A DNA stretch of 64,000 nt from Palleniella muris (GCF_004792655.1 NZ_SRZC01000010.1:1-64000); one strand, 5' to 3'. Counted from the stretch's first letter, positions 8,185-17,298 are shown. The notes: generated by a model not told the origin, from the sequence alone. A program made the numbers and translations.

Positions 8185-10440
8185 ATGAACAAGAAACTAT
8201 TCATTTCGGCATTATGCGCCATGAACGCCGCATTATGCTTCTCGCAGACTCCTGTCTATCTTGACCGCAACGCAAAGATAGAAGACCGCGTGGAGGATGC
8301 ACTCTCAAGAATGACTCTCGAGGAGAAAGTAGCACTCAGTCATGCACAAAGCAAGTTCTCAACAGCAGGTGTGGCACGTCTCGGAATCCCTGAACTGTGG
8401 ATGAGCGACGGACCTCACGGCGTGCGTGCGGAGATTAATTGGAACGATTGGGGCTATGCCAACCATACCAATGACTCCGTGACGGCATTCCCGGCACTCA
8501 CCGCGCTGGCTGCGACATGGAACCCTGAGATGTCTGCCCTCTACGGAAAAGCAATCGGCGAGGAGGCTCTCTACCGTGAGAAGGATGTGCTCCTTGGTCC
8601 CGGTGTGAACATCTATCGCAGCCCGCTCAACGGACGCAACTTCGAGTATATGGGCGAAGACCCTTGCCTTGCAGGGACAATGGTTGTGCCTTATGTCAGG
8701 GAATTGCAGAAGAACGGTGTCGCTGCCTGTGTGAAGCACTTCGCTTTGAACAATCAGGAACAGTGGCGCGGTACGGTGGATGTTGTGCTCAGCGACCGCG
8801 CACTGTACGAGATTTATCTTCCGGCATTCAGGAAAGCCGTTGTCGACGGTGGCGCATGGAGCGTGATGGGTTCTTACAACAAGATTTGGGGACAGTACTG
8901 CTGCCACAATTCGCGCTTGCTTAACGACATCCTGCGTGGCGAATGGGGCTTCAAAGGTTGCGTAATAACCGACTGGGGCGGTGCCCATGACACTCGCGAG
9001 GCTGCTCTCAACGGTCTTGAAATAGAGATGGGAACCTATACAAACGGTCTTACCTCGGAGAGCAAATTCGGCTATAACAACTATTATCTGGCAGACGGTT
9101 ATCTTGAAATGATTAAGAAAGGTGAGGTTCCTATGGATGTTGTCAACGAGAAGGCACGCCGTATACTCCGCCTGATATTCCGCACTGCGATGAACACCGG
9201 CAAGCCTTTCGGTTCGCTTTGCACACCGGAGCATTATGCTGCTGCCAAGAAAATCGGTGACGAGTCTGTCGTATTGCTTAAGAACACCGGTATACTTCCT
9301 CTGTCAACGGATTTCAATGGCACAATACTTGTTGTCGGTGAGAATGCCACACGCCGCCTTACCGACGGCGGAGGCTCATCGGAACTGAAGCCGAAGGATT
9401 ACATTTCACCGCTTGCTGCATTGCAGGAGGTCTACGGAGAGGGTAGGGTAAAGTATGCGAAAGGCTACACTTCAGGCCGTGCCATGTATGAGCATGCGGA
9501 CGTTATCCCACAGAATGTCAGCGACTCTTTGGTCAATGAGGCTCTGCAAATGGCAAAAAGTGCTGATGTGGTCATATTCATCGGCGGACTCAACAAGAAC
9601 GCTTGGCAGGATTGCGAGTCCACTGACCGCAAGTCCTACAACCTTCCTTACGGTCAGGATGCTCTCATCGAGAAGTTGCTGGCAATAAACCCGAAAGTAA
9701 TCATCGCAAACATCTCGGGCAACGCCTATGCCATGCCGTGGGTGAAAAAAGTGCCGGCGATTCTCCATGCGTCCTATCTTGGCACAATGGGCGGTGCATC
9801 TATGGCTGACGTAATCTCAGGAAAGGTCAATCCGTCAGGCAAACTGCCTTACTCTATCCCTGCAAAACTGGAGGACTGCGGTGCAAACTCTTTTGGCAAA
9901 CCGGCATTCCCGGGAGTGGAAAGCAGCACGGATGATGTTGTGGCAATCCCGGGTTCGGTGCTCAATGGCGGACGCAATCCGAAGGTGGAGTACAAGGAGG
10001 ACATCCTTGTCGGCTACCGTTGGCATGACACAAAGAAGATTCCGGCACTCTATCCTTTCGGCCACGGACTGAGCTACACTGCCTTTGCTTATGGCAAACC
10101 GTCACTTTCCGCAAAGACAATCGCTGACGGCGAGGCTGTGAAAGTGGCTGTTTCTGTCACCAATACCGGAAAAGTTGACGGCAGCGAGGTCGTTCAGCTG
10201 TATATCGGTGATGACAAGGCTTCCGTTCTTCGCCCTCTGAAAGAGCTTAAAGGCTTTAAGAAACTCGCCCTGAAATCCGGAGAAACGGCACAGGCGGAGT
10301 TCACAATCACTGTCGATGACCTTAAGTTCTTCGATGAGAAAGCTCACGAATGGACTGCCGAAGAAGGAAAGTTCACTATCTACATAGGCTCTTCCTCAAC
10401 CGACATCCGTGGCAAGGCGCAGCTTGCTTATAAGAAATAA
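8185..10440 (+). CDS. GH3 beta-glucosidase
   Basis: Exported 751-residue GH3 enzyme. Signal peptide MNKKLFISALCAMNAALCFS is followed by the (beta/alpha)8 domain with CVKHFALNNQE and VITDWGG, where D263 is the nucleophile. An alpha/beta sandwich domain follows (SVVLLKNTGILPL, EGEG-like region), then a C-terminal fibronectin III-like domain (VSVTNTGKVDGSEVVQLYI). The length fits bacterial GH3 beta-glucosidases. Last gene of the operon: it would release glucose from the backbone after the upstream enzymes remove xylose and galactose. No SusC/SusD pair or sensor lies in the window, so the transporter for these sugars must lie elsewhere. Beta-xylosidase activity is also possible in this family. 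Confidence 0.87.
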   Translation: MNKKLFISALCAMNAALCFSQTPVYLDRNAKIEDRVEDALSRMTLEEKVALSHAQSKFSTAGVARLGIPELWMSDGPHGVRAEINWNDWGYANHTNDSVTAFPALTALAATWNPEMSALYGKAIGEEALYREKDVLLGPGVNIYRSPLNGRNFEYMGEDPCLAGTMVVPYVRELQKNGVAACVKHFALNNQEQWRGTVDVVLSDRALYEIYLPAFRKAVVDGGAWSVMGSYNKIWGQYCCHNSRLLNDILRGEWGFKGCVITDWGGAHDTREAALNGLEIEMGTYTNGLTSESKFGYNNYYLADGYLEMIKKGEVPMDVVNEKARRILRLIFRTAMNTGKPFGSLCTPEHYAAAKKIGDESVVLLKNTGILPLSTDFNGTILVVGENATRRLTDGGGSSELKPKDYISPLAALQEVYGEGRVKYAKGYTSGRAMYEHADVIPQNVSDSLVNEALQMAKSADVVIFIGGLNKNAWQDCESTDRKSYNLPYGQDALIEKLLAINPKVIIANISGNAYAMPWVKKVPAILHASYLGTMGGASMADVISGKVNPSGKLPYSIPAKLEDCGANSFGKPAFPGVESSTDDVVAIPGSVLNGGRNPKVEYKEDILVGYRWHDTKKIPALYPFGHGLSYTAFAYGKPSLSAKTIADGEAVKVAVSVTNTGKVDGSEVVQLYIGDDKASVLRPLKELKGFKKLALKSGETAQAEFTITVDDLKFFDEKAHEWTAEEGKFTIYIGSSSTDIRGKAQLAYKK

Positions 10441-10460
10441 CTTATACTGAAACATCAACT

Positions 10461-10500
10461 AACGTGAGCTCGATAGTTGCTAATTCGTTGGGCTCACGTT
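10461..10500 (+). terminator. Hairpin after GH3
   Basis: aacgtgagc (10461-10469) pairs with gctcacgtt (10492-10500) 21 bases after the GH3 stop. The following bases (atttagaaat) have no strong T-run, so termination may be weak. Confidence 0.5.
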
Positions 10501-10621
10501 ATTTAGAAATGAGTTTTATCACACCGAGGAACATTAAATTGTGAAAGGCAGTGCATGTGTTCCGGATGCTGATGGTTGCAACAAAAATATGTCTGAGTTT
10601 TCTGATTGTTTTTCAATCACA

Positions 10622-10797
10622 AGGTGGAAGGTAACGCCTTTTTCCCCGGAAAGTATGCTTCCGCAGTGTGCAAGGTAACCTTCCGCATTGTAAAGAATAG
10701 CCTTTTGCAGCACAAAAGATAACCTTTCACACTGCAAAACGATACGAAAAGCACTGCAATCCGTTACCAAAAACGAATTAAAAGGTAACGAATTGCA
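10622..10797. repeat. 22-bp phased repeat array A (8 units)
   Basis: Six-base cores occur at exactly 22-bp steps: 10630 ggtaac, 10652 agtatg, 10674 ggtaac, 10696 aatagc, 10718 gataac, 10740 cgatac, 10762 cgttac, 10784 ggtaac. Flanking bases are also similar (ttgcaaa or actgcaa before, cctttcgc-like after). It lies in the convergent gap after the GH3 operon. Units are degenerate but the phase is unbroken over eight steps. Confidence 0.75.
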
Positions 10798-11104
10798 GTG
10801 CTTTTTTTTGCTTTGTAATCTTGCAAAGTGTGTAACTTGTTGATTTGTAATGGTATTGCAGAAAGGTGGAATTCAGGCGATATTTCCAACTTTTCCTTTT
10901 GAATTTGTTTTTTCGCGATTCTCAGAGGGCAAAAACAGCGTGAGTTTTCTAATTCTTGTGTTTAAGCAACCACTGATTTGCACCTAAAGCAACCCTTCTT
11001 CAAACGCTGATGCGGTTCCTTTTCATGGGATACACTTTCTGACTTTTATGGTCAAACAAAATTGATTTGCGAAAACACTCATACCTTATTGTCAACATCT
11101 CCAT
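10798..11104. other. Gap with no recognisable gene
   Basis: AT-rich, convergent between GH3 and the export operon. The only features I see are a loose copy of the palindromic word aacgctgatgcggt at 11003-11016 and a stray ttgcaaagtgtgtaac at 10821-10836 that resembles the 22-bp repeat unit but is out of phase. Confidence 0.5.
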
Positions 11105-11374
11105 GCAAAGTGTGGCAGAGCCACAACCCTTATGGTAACCTCCAGCTTTAGCCGTGAGGACAGTCAAGCGACTCAAACGCTGTGTGGTGGAACCACACTC
11201 CTTTATGCCGAATACACACAGACGGCACGCCCCTCAACAATCCACTTTCATACGATTGTGCGAAGATGAATCATAAAGGAGTGTGGCGCTGCCACACGTT
11301 ATGTATGGACTATTCCCTACCGCAGGGCTGAAGCCCGCGGTTACCATAAGGGCTGTGGCTCCGCCACACTTTGC
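11105..11374. repeat. 270-bp nested palindrome
   Basis: Outer arms 11105-11140 and 11339-11374 (36 bp, 2 mismatches by eye) and inner arms 11182-11207 and 11272-11297 share exactly the same centre, 11239.5. The stretch between them is also related in inverted order. Each arm contains a smaller palindrome (gtgtggc-type stems). Design and scale match the 2078-2277 unit, but the words differ. No ORF or transposase is associated. Confidence 0.8.
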
Positions 11375-11505
11375 ACGACAGTTACTGTAGGACATGGGAA
11401 TTATACAAAAATGTAGTCATTGGGTAATTGGAAAACCATGAGCAATGCACTTGCATATTTTTGCAAATCTATTCAGTCTTACTATAATATCTTACGTGAA
11501 TGACT

Positions 11506-12693
11506 TTATTTCTTCATCTCACGGTGATAAATAGCGACGGTGGTGAGGAAATACACTGCCGTCTGCACCCACAAGGCTGTGATTTCCGGACTAATGTCCT
11601 CTATCCTTGCACCCATGGAGTTCATGGCAATGAAGCCTTTTATGCCGAAAGTGCTGGGGAAAAGGTAGCTCAGCCATCTCCAAAATTCCGGTATGCTGCT
11701 TGCCGGCCATGACACTCCTGCTATGAAAAGCAGTGGCACACTTGTGAAAACAACAATGAGAAAAACGTCCTCACGCCGGCGGATGATGCTCATTGTAGTC
11801 ATGCCAAAGAAGATGCATGACATGAGGAAAGGCAGGATAAAGAGCAGAAAATCTTTCCAATAGATGATGCTCACGAAAGAGAACATCTTCGGAATGACGA
11901 GCAGGATGTAAGTGGCGAGCACCGTGTAAAGCAGGATATACGCCATCCACCTTCCTCCTATTACCTTCAGCGAGTTGCTGTACAGAGGGTTTCGCGGTAT
12001 GATTCTGCCGTTTTCCTCACGCGTTGTGCCGATGAAAAGTCCCATACCGAGCAGCAGAGTCTGTTGCAGGATGAGTATAAGGACTCCCGGCAGGATGAAG
12101 TTTCCGTAACCACCAGTAGTGTTGAATATGGGCACTTCCTCAACATTCAACGGCTGTGTCGCCACTTCGTCCTCACGTGTGGTGTGGTTGCCGAGTAGCT
12201 TTGTTTGTATTTCCGCTCCCATAAGTCCTTGGACAGTGGTAGCAGTCTGGTAGACATTCTTGTAGGCGAGCATCAGTGACATATCGCAATAGACGCCTAC
12301 CGTCGCCTGTTCCATTCGGTTGATGCGCTTTGCGAAATCCTCAGGGAAATAGAGCACGCCATAAGCCTTCTGATGACCGACGATGTCTTGCGCCTCTTTC
12401 AGGTTGTTGGCATAGCAGCATACTTTCACAGACGGTGAGGCATCGTACATCTGAATGAACTTGCGGCTTTGCGAGGAGTGGCTCTTGTCGACAATGACAA
12501 CCGGCACTTCGTGCACGACCTCATTGTTGTACACCCAGGAATAAAGCACGGGATAGGCAAGGGGGATTAGCAAAAGGATGAGCAGCATGCCCTCGTCCTT
12601 GAGCATACTTGTCACTTCCTGCTGCCAGATAGCACAGATTTGCCGTATATGTCCGAATATTTTGTTCACGCTTTTCCTCCTTTCATTTGACAT
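11506..12693 (-). CDS. ABC-2 type permease, export operon gene 4
   Basis: 395-residue inner-membrane protein: one N-terminal membrane segment (LILLLIPLAYPVLYSWVY), a periplasmic domain of about 170 residues, then a block of about five membrane segments from FILPGVLILILQQTLLLGMG to the C-terminus. This is the ABC2_membrane_3 / YhhJ-YbhR layout. It overlaps the preceding permease gene by 11 bases, so the two are probably translationally coupled and form a heterodimer. With HlyD and TolC upstream it would export a substrate or drug across both membranes. No ATPase gene is in the operon and the protein has no Walker motif, so the energising subunit is missing here or encoded elsewhere. Confidence 0.75.
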   Translation of the reverse strand: MSNERRKSVNKIFGHIRQICAIWQQEVTSMLKDEGMLLILLLIPLAYPVLYSWVYNNEVVHEVPVVIVDKSHSSQSRKFIQMYDASPSVKVCCYANNLKEAQDIVGHQKAYGVLYFPEDFAKRINRMEQATVGVYCDMSLMLAYKNVYQTATTVQGLMGAEIQTKLLGNHTTREDEVATQPLNVEEVPIFNTTGGYGNFILPGVLILILQQTLLLGMGLFIGTTREENGRIIPRNPLYSNSLKVIGGRWMAYILLYTVLATYILLVIPKMFSFVSIIYWKDFLLFILPFLMSCIFFGMTTMSIIRRREDVFLIVVFTSVPLLFIAGVSWPASSIPEFWRWLSYLFPSTFGIKGFIAMNSMGARIEDISPEITALWVQTAVYFLTTVAIYHREMKK

Positions 12694-13843
12694 AGATATA
12701 TTCCTCGAATGCCTTTTTTATCCTGTTTATGAACAGCAATGGCATAAGGGCAAAGACAAGAAGTGTGGCAATGTGCAGCCATGAGTCTGCCAAAGGATAG
12801 CCGTTGAAGATGTTAAGAGAGTAGACAAGCCAATAGTGGCGCATCGGGAAAAGCCATGCAAGGGCTTCCAAAGGAGCATCCATGGCGAAGGCAGGGAATG
12901 CCGCTCCTATCATGGAAAAGCTGAGCACGCCCCACAGGGAGCATACGCTCATTGACATGCGCATGGAGGGCATTAGTCCGAAGATGGCAATTCCGAAGCC
13001 TTGTCCTGCAAGCACACCGAGCACATTGAGGACAAGAATCCACGTGAGACCGCCTTCATGGGTGAATCCGAGCATTCCGAAGAGGTAGAATGCATGGATG
13101 AGCATCATTGCAATGAACAGCAATGTCTGTGGCAGCAGTTTGCCTGCGGTGGCAATAAAGGCATTTCCCCCGGCACGTTCCATAAGTTCTTTTCCGCAGC
13201 CCTCTTTCAGTTCTGTTCCTAAGGTGTAGGTGGTAAGAATCATTATGAAGAGCATGATTGCCGCCGGAATGAGCATTGTGGAGAGGTAAAGGTTATAGCT
13301 TGTGACAGGGTTGTTCACAAGATGTGTGTCCAAGGTAATCGGTTGCAGGAACGCCATTGTCTGTTTCTCTGTGAATCCCTTTGCCCGCATTGTCGCCTGC
13401 CCCACGGCAGCTCCGGCAAGAGTGGTGACAGTCTTGAGGTCACGGAAGAGCAATGCCCCTGCTGTCAGTGAGGTGTTGGAGTAGTAGAACGACACTGTCG
13501 GTTGGCGTGCCGCAAGGAGTTTCTCGGTCGTTCCTTGCGGAATATACAGGAAAGCGTATATCTCGCCATGCTGTATCGCCTTTCGCGCTTCGCTTGCCGA
13601 AGGATAATACGCCACGACGTGTGAGGTCTGCATGCCGTCAAGGCGGCGTACGATGGCGCGTGTGGTGGAAGAGTTGTCCAAATCCACCACTCCCACAGGC
13701 ATATCCTGTGGCTGTCCTTCGCTCATGAGTGATGTGAAGAACAGCATTACAATCAGTGGCAGGACAACCATACTGAGCAGATAGATAGGGTTCTTCCTTA
13801 TCTTTCCGCATTCGCGCAGCATTATGTCAGCAAGTCTTCTCAA
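12683..13843 (-). CDS. ABC-2 type permease, export operon gene 3
   Basis: 386-residue paralogue of the next gene: N-terminal membrane anchor (PIYLLSMVVLPLIVMLFF), a periplasmic domain with PVGVVDLDNSSTTRAIVRRL, and several C-terminal membrane segments. The VGVVDLDNS segment is typical of YhhJ/YbhS-like permeases. The start at 13843 lies 73 bases after the HlyD stop. Together with the overlapping gene it probably forms the inner-membrane pair of a tripartite exporter. The substrate cannot be told from the sequence. Confidence 0.75.
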   Translation of the reverse strand: MRRLADIMLRECGKIRKNPIYLLSMVVLPLIVMLFFTSLMSEGQPQDMPVGVVDLDNSSTTRAIVRRLDGMQTSHVVAYYPSASEARKAIQHGEIYAFLYIPQGTTEKLLAARQPTVSFYYSNTSLTAGALLFRDLKTVTTLAGAAVGQATMRAKGFTEKQTMAFLQPITLDTHLVNNPVTSYNLYLSTMLIPAAIMLFIMILTTYTLGTELKEGCGKELMERAGGNAFIATAGKLLPQTLLFIAMMLIHAFYLFGMLGFTHEGGLTWILVLNVLGVLAGQGFGIAIFGLMPSMRMSMSVCSLWGVLSFSMIGAAFPAFAMDAPLEALAWLFPMRHYWLVYSLNIFNGYPLADSWLHIATLLVFALMPLLFINRIKKAFEEYIYVK

Positions 13844-13916
13844 TGGTTTTGTCTCGTTTTTTTATGCCATCCCACGATTGTTGTGTGGGGTTGTGTTTTG
13901 TGGAACCGTACTATGC

Positions 13917-14900
13917 TTATTTCTTTACAAGTGTCATGCCCGGGCGCAAGCCGTCAAACGGGTTGAGAGGGCGTGCCTTTACCTCGAATGTCTTGAGGTC
14001 ATACTGTCCGTTGGACTTTGTCGCCTTCCATGTGGCGTAAGAGCCTTGGTCCTTGATATAGTAGACCTTCATTTGGAGTTCTTTGCCGAATGCCGGGCAG
14101 AAAGCTGCGAATGTGTCACCGACTTTCATGCCGTTCAGCTGGTCCTCACGTATGTTGAAAGTGGCATAAATGTCCTTCATCATGGATATTGTCATGATAG
14201 GGGAGCCCGTGCCAACGAGCTCTCCGAGTTTCGGATAGATGTCGCTGACCTCACCGTCCATCTGTGCTATCTGTACAGTTTCGTGCATATAAGCCTCCAC
14301 TTCCTGCACAGCACCTTTGGCACGGTTGACCTGTGCCGCAGCAGCACGCTTCTCTTCCTTTCTCGCACCGTTGACCGCCATGTCGTACTGGCTCTTTGCC
14401 GCCTTCATCTGTGCCTCCATAGCCTTGTATGCAGCGTAAGTCTCGTCACGCTTCTGGGCTGTCACCACACCCTCGTCAAACAGCCTTTGGATGCGCTCAT
14501 AGCTTTTCCTTGCCACGTCGGCGCCGGCTTTTGCCTGCTGGAAAAGCTCATAGGCACCGCGTATCTGCTCTTGGCGCGCACCTGCCTGTGCCATGTCAGA
14601 CAGAGCCTGTGCCGCATCGTCGGCACTTTCCGCCTGTGCCTTCTTTGCTTTTATCTCCGGACTGTCGAGGATGGCGAGAGTGTCTCCTGCCTTCACATAG
14701 TCACCCTCCTTGACGCAAAGTTCCAGGATGCGTCCCGGGACTTTGCTTGACACACGGTATTCTTCCACTTCTATCTCGCCCTGAATCTCTTCCTTTGCCG
14801 TGCCGATTGTGAAATAACCAATCGCGCCTACTACAAGAACCACGAGTACGAATGCCACCACTGCAAGCATCACACTCTTATTTTGCTGCTTCTCGTTCAT
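13917..14900 (-). CDS. HlyD-family periplasmic adaptor
   Basis: 327-residue membrane-fusion protein. One N-terminal membrane helix (SVMLAVVAFVLVVLVVGAIGYF) is followed by a lipoyl half (EYRVSSKVPGRILELCVKEG, DTLAILDSPEI), a long Ala/Gln/Lys-rich coiled coil (about residues 85-190), the second lipoyl half (AQMDGEVSDIYPKLGELVGTG) and a beta-barrel (YATFNIREDQLNGMKVG). It bridges the ABC-2 permeases and the TolC-like channel. It starts 67 bases after the tolC-like stop, within one operon. Confidence 0.85.
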   Translation of the reverse strand: MNEKQQNKSVMLAVVAFVLVVLVVGAIGYFTIGTAKEEIQGEIEVEEYRVSSKVPGRILELCVKEGDYVKAGDTLAILDSPEIKAKKAQAESADDAAQALSDMAQAGARQEQIRGAYELFQQAKAGADVARKSYERIQRLFDEGVVTAQKRDETYAAYKAMEAQMKAAKSQYDMAVNGARKEEKRAAAAQVNRAKGAVQEVEAYMHETVQIAQMDGEVSDIYPKLGELVGTGSPIMTISMMKDIYATFNIREDQLNGMKVGDTFAAFCPAFGKELQMKVYYIKDQGSYATWKATKSNGQYDLKTFEVKARPLNPFDGLRPGMTLVKK

Positions 14901-14967
14901 ATCTTTGTAATTTTGTTTTTCGGTGTTTTTTGTTTTGAAAATCCATACTGCTGTTGCATTTGCGGCA

Positions 14968-16452
14968 TTATTCCAACATGCCCTGTGCTTTCTGCAACGA
15001 CAGTTGGCTCATCCTTACGTCAATCTCGGCGTCAATCTTCTGGCTCTTAGCCTGATACCATGCCGTCTGTGCCCCTATGACATCCGTGGAACTTATCACC
15101 CCCTCCTTGAAACCGAGGGTGGCGCAACGCAGGTTCTCCTCCGCACTGTCGATGTTCTTCTCAGCCATTGCGAGCCGCTTGTTAGCTTCGCTGAGTTTGA
15201 ATTTCTGTTGGTTTATCTGGAGTTCAATCTTTTCTTTCGCTTCGGCAAGCTCATATTCCGCCATTGTCGTGGCAGCCTTTGAGGCACGCACCTTATAAGT
15301 TCCCTCAAACCAGTTCCATACGGGCACGCGGAAAATGACACCTACGTTCCATACACCGGAGAAGCGTTTCTCGAATCCGTTGTAGACATTCGGGTTGGAA
15401 ACCATGTATCCGCCCGTGAGCATCACTTGCGGGAGGAATGCCGCACGGACAAGGTTTGTAGCCTGTTTCGACATGTCAATGGTGTTCTCGAGTATTTTTG
15501 TCTCGGTTCGGTTCTCTATGGCAGTCTTGGTGTCGATAGTCCTTTCGTCGACCAAGGCAATGTTTCCGCTGTTCTCGTCGGCAAGGGTTATGTTGGAATC
15601 AAGCGGCAGACCGCATTGCTGGCATAGGAGCATCTTTGCCAATGCCACACCGTTCTCTGCCTGTGTGAGTGCTATCTCGCTCTCGTTGACTTTTACGGCG
15701 ACTTTCAGTCCGTCGGCTGTTGTCGCCACACCCTCACGCACCATTTTCAGGACGTCACCATGAAGCTGTGTCACAAGTTTGTTGAACTGCTTCGCAAGCT
15801 CCTGCTTGTGGCGCAAAGAGACTACGAGCCAATAGACGTTGTCTATTTCGTAGACAGTCTCATGGGTTTGCTGTTGCAGCCCGTTCGCGGCAAGCTGCTC
15901 TTGGATGTCCGCCATTTTGTTGAGGGCTCTTATCGCTCCACCCATATATATAGGTTGTGTAAGCATGACGGAACCGGCGAACATCTGTCTTGTGTCTGTG
16001 CGGAAAGCCTCTGTTATGGCAGCGCCGACACTGTTGCCTTTCGTCTCTATGCCCATAGACTGCAAGTCCTGCATCAGTTTCTGTGCGAAGGCAGGAGAGA
16101 TGGCACCGTTTGCGATGTAGGGACCGAGGAGGTTTTGCACCATTCCTCCCACACTGTTTGACATAGTTGTGCCAAAGTTGTTCAGGAAGGTCTTCTGCCC
16201 GTCGTTCAGGAGACTTACCTCCTTGCTCATCAGTTCGTAGCCGCCCAGTGCGGTGATGCGTGGCAGGTACTTCGTGCGTGCCGATTTGCGTATGTTCATA
16301 GCCACGTCTTTCTTCACCCGTCCGATGGCGAGCTGCCTGTTGTTGCTAAGTGCCAAAGCCCTGCAACTGTCCAGCGACAGCGTCTGCGAGGCGGCAGGCA
16401 GCGCGGAAAGTATCACGGCAATGTATAAGAGAGTTTGTTTAATTTCTTGCAT
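14968..16452 (-). CDS. TolC-like outer membrane factor, first gene of export operon
   Basis: 494-residue outer-membrane channel with two OEP repeats rich in long amphipathic helices (LSLDSCRALALSNNRQL near the N-terminus, then ANKRLAMAEKNIDSAEENLR). I place the start at 16452 (MQEIKQTLLY, followed by a good signal peptide ending PAASQ). The open frame extends to 16503, but the -7 promoter element at 16491-16498 lies inside that extension, so the longer protein cannot be made from this promoter. It heads an operon with HlyD and two ABC-2 permeases. Confidence 0.85.
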   Translation of the reverse strand: MQEIKQTLLYIAVILSALPAASQTLSLDSCRALALSNNRQLAIGRVKKDVAMNIRKSARTKYLPRITALGGYELMSKEVSLLNDGQKTFLNNFGTTMSNSVGGMVQNLLGPYIANGAISPAFAQKLMQDLQSMGIETKGNSVGAAITEAFRTDTRQMFAGSVMLTQPIYMGGAIRALNKMADIQEQLAANGLQQQTHETVYEIDNVYWLVVSLRHKQELAKQFNKLVTQLHGDVLKMVREGVATTADGLKVAVKVNESEIALTQAENGVALAKMLLCQQCGLPLDSNITLADENSGNIALVDERTIDTKTAIENRTETKILENTIDMSKQATNLVRAAFLPQVMLTGGYMVSNPNVYNGFEKRFSGVWNVGVIFRVPVWNWFEGTYKVRASKAATTMAEYELAEAKEKIELQINQQKFKLSEANKRLAMAEKNIDSAEENLRCATLGFKEGVISSTDVIGAQTAWYQAKSQKIDAEIDVRMSQLSLQKAQGMLE

Positions 16453-16490
16453 AGGCTTCTCTTGTTTTTTGTTTTGCAGCATATATTGTG

Positions 16491-16521
16491 CAAAGATATT
16501 CAAAATTGTTTAAATCACAAG
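16491..16521 (-). promoter_or_regulatory. Promoter of the TolC/HlyD/ABC-2 operon
   Basis: TATCTTTG on the minus strand (16491-16498), with CTTG (one change from TTTG) at 16518-16521 and a 19-bp spacer. It fixes the operon start downstream of 16491. Confidence 0.6.
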
Positions 16522-16792
16522 TTTTTTGATGTACAAGAAAAAGTATTTTTGGAGTTTTTAAAAGTTGTGCGGAAATATGGAACACATTTTTGTATTGAAG
16601 GAACAAAAGGTGAACTTATGTAATATGAAGTGCCGCGCCTTGTGTCGCAAAGTGACTCTTTGGGTTTTATTATATGTATGTTGCTGATTCTGATACGGTT
16701 CTGTTTTGTTGGGAGATGTGTGTTTTTCGTATGGGAAGGAGGTTGCCTGCCGGTCGGAATTGGGTTTGTGAGAAGTAGTTACAACGTAAAAA

Positions 16793-16851
16793 TGGCTCAT
16801 GTGAATGGATTTCCGCGAAATCACACGCGTCTCATAATACACATGAGCCAG
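16793..16851 (-). terminator. Terminator of the small transcript upstream of tolC
   Basis: tggctcatgtg (16793-16803) pairs with cacatgagcca (16841-16851). On the minus strand the stem is followed directly by ATTTTTA. The loop holds an inner cgcg hairpin. It would end a minus-strand transcript started near 17127. Confidence 0.55.
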
Positions 16852-16888
16852 TGAAGACACATTAAAGAAATATGTGCCGACTATAAAA

Positions 16889-17008
16889 CTACCAACTAAC
16901 TAACTTCATTCCATAAGTCCACATACATGAGTAACAGAACTGTTTTGCACTGTTCTTTCCATTGATGATGCGCACATCTTTCGGCATACTTTCCCGGTTA
17001 TGTTGCAT
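16889..17008 (-). CDS. Possible 39-residue peptide gene (or part of a small RNA)
   Basis: The minus strand has an ATG at 17008 and a TAG at 16889. The peptide begins MQHNRESMPKDVRIINGK and ends FCYSCMWTYGMKLVSW. A TACCTTTG element lies at 17134-17141 and a terminator at 16793-16851, which together bound a free-standing transcript of about 330 nt. The peptide has a CxxC pair and is Trp/Tyr-rich at the C-terminus, with no signal or membrane segment. I do not recognise it. The long leader of about 120 nt and tail of about 95 nt leave a non-coding RNA as an equal possibility. Confidence 0.35.
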   Translation of the reverse strand: MQHNRESMPKDVRIINGKNSAKQFCYSCMWTYGMKLVSW

Positions 17009-17133
17009 GTCGTTTATTATCAAAAAGGTGTTATCCTGAGAATTGTTCCAATCTCTAAACCTTAACCTAATACTCTCAAATACTCTCTGATACTATTTAC
17101 CAACTATGAGACTTGTTATTTTTATCGCATGTG

Positions 17134-17141
17134 CAAAGGTA
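17134..17141 (-). promoter_or_regulatory. -7 element for the small transcript
   Basis: TACCTTTG on the minus strand. No TTTG lies at the standard spacing. The predicted start near 17127 precedes a leader with two GAGAGTATT direct repeats. Confidence 0.45.
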
Positions 17142-17298
17142 GCTTTTTTCAATCAAAGCAATAAAGAAAATGCAGAATAAAGTTGTTTTTTTGCAATGCA
17201 AGCGTTTGCATAAATGCTGTTTTTTGCATGCTATATGGACAATGTTCACATGTCGGCGATAAAGTTATATATACATAATGGTGTATTTAAAAAGAAAT

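Noticed and set aside
2770..10440. Complete polysaccharide utilisation locus
   Set aside because: No SusC, SusD, sensor or endo-acting enzyme lies in the window, so only an operon of exo-glycosidases is supported.
10622..10797. CRISPR array
   Set aside because: Units are 22 bp with no unique spacers, the repeats are degenerate, and no cas genes are near. Arrays B and C are excluded for the same reasons.
13824..14750. 308-codon plus-strand ORF
   Set aside because: Shadow of the HlyD-family gene on the minus strand, which has lipoyl and coiled-coil motifs.
16453..16503. N-terminal extension of the TolC-like protein
   Set aside because: The -7 element lies within the extension, and the signal peptide begins at the internal Met.
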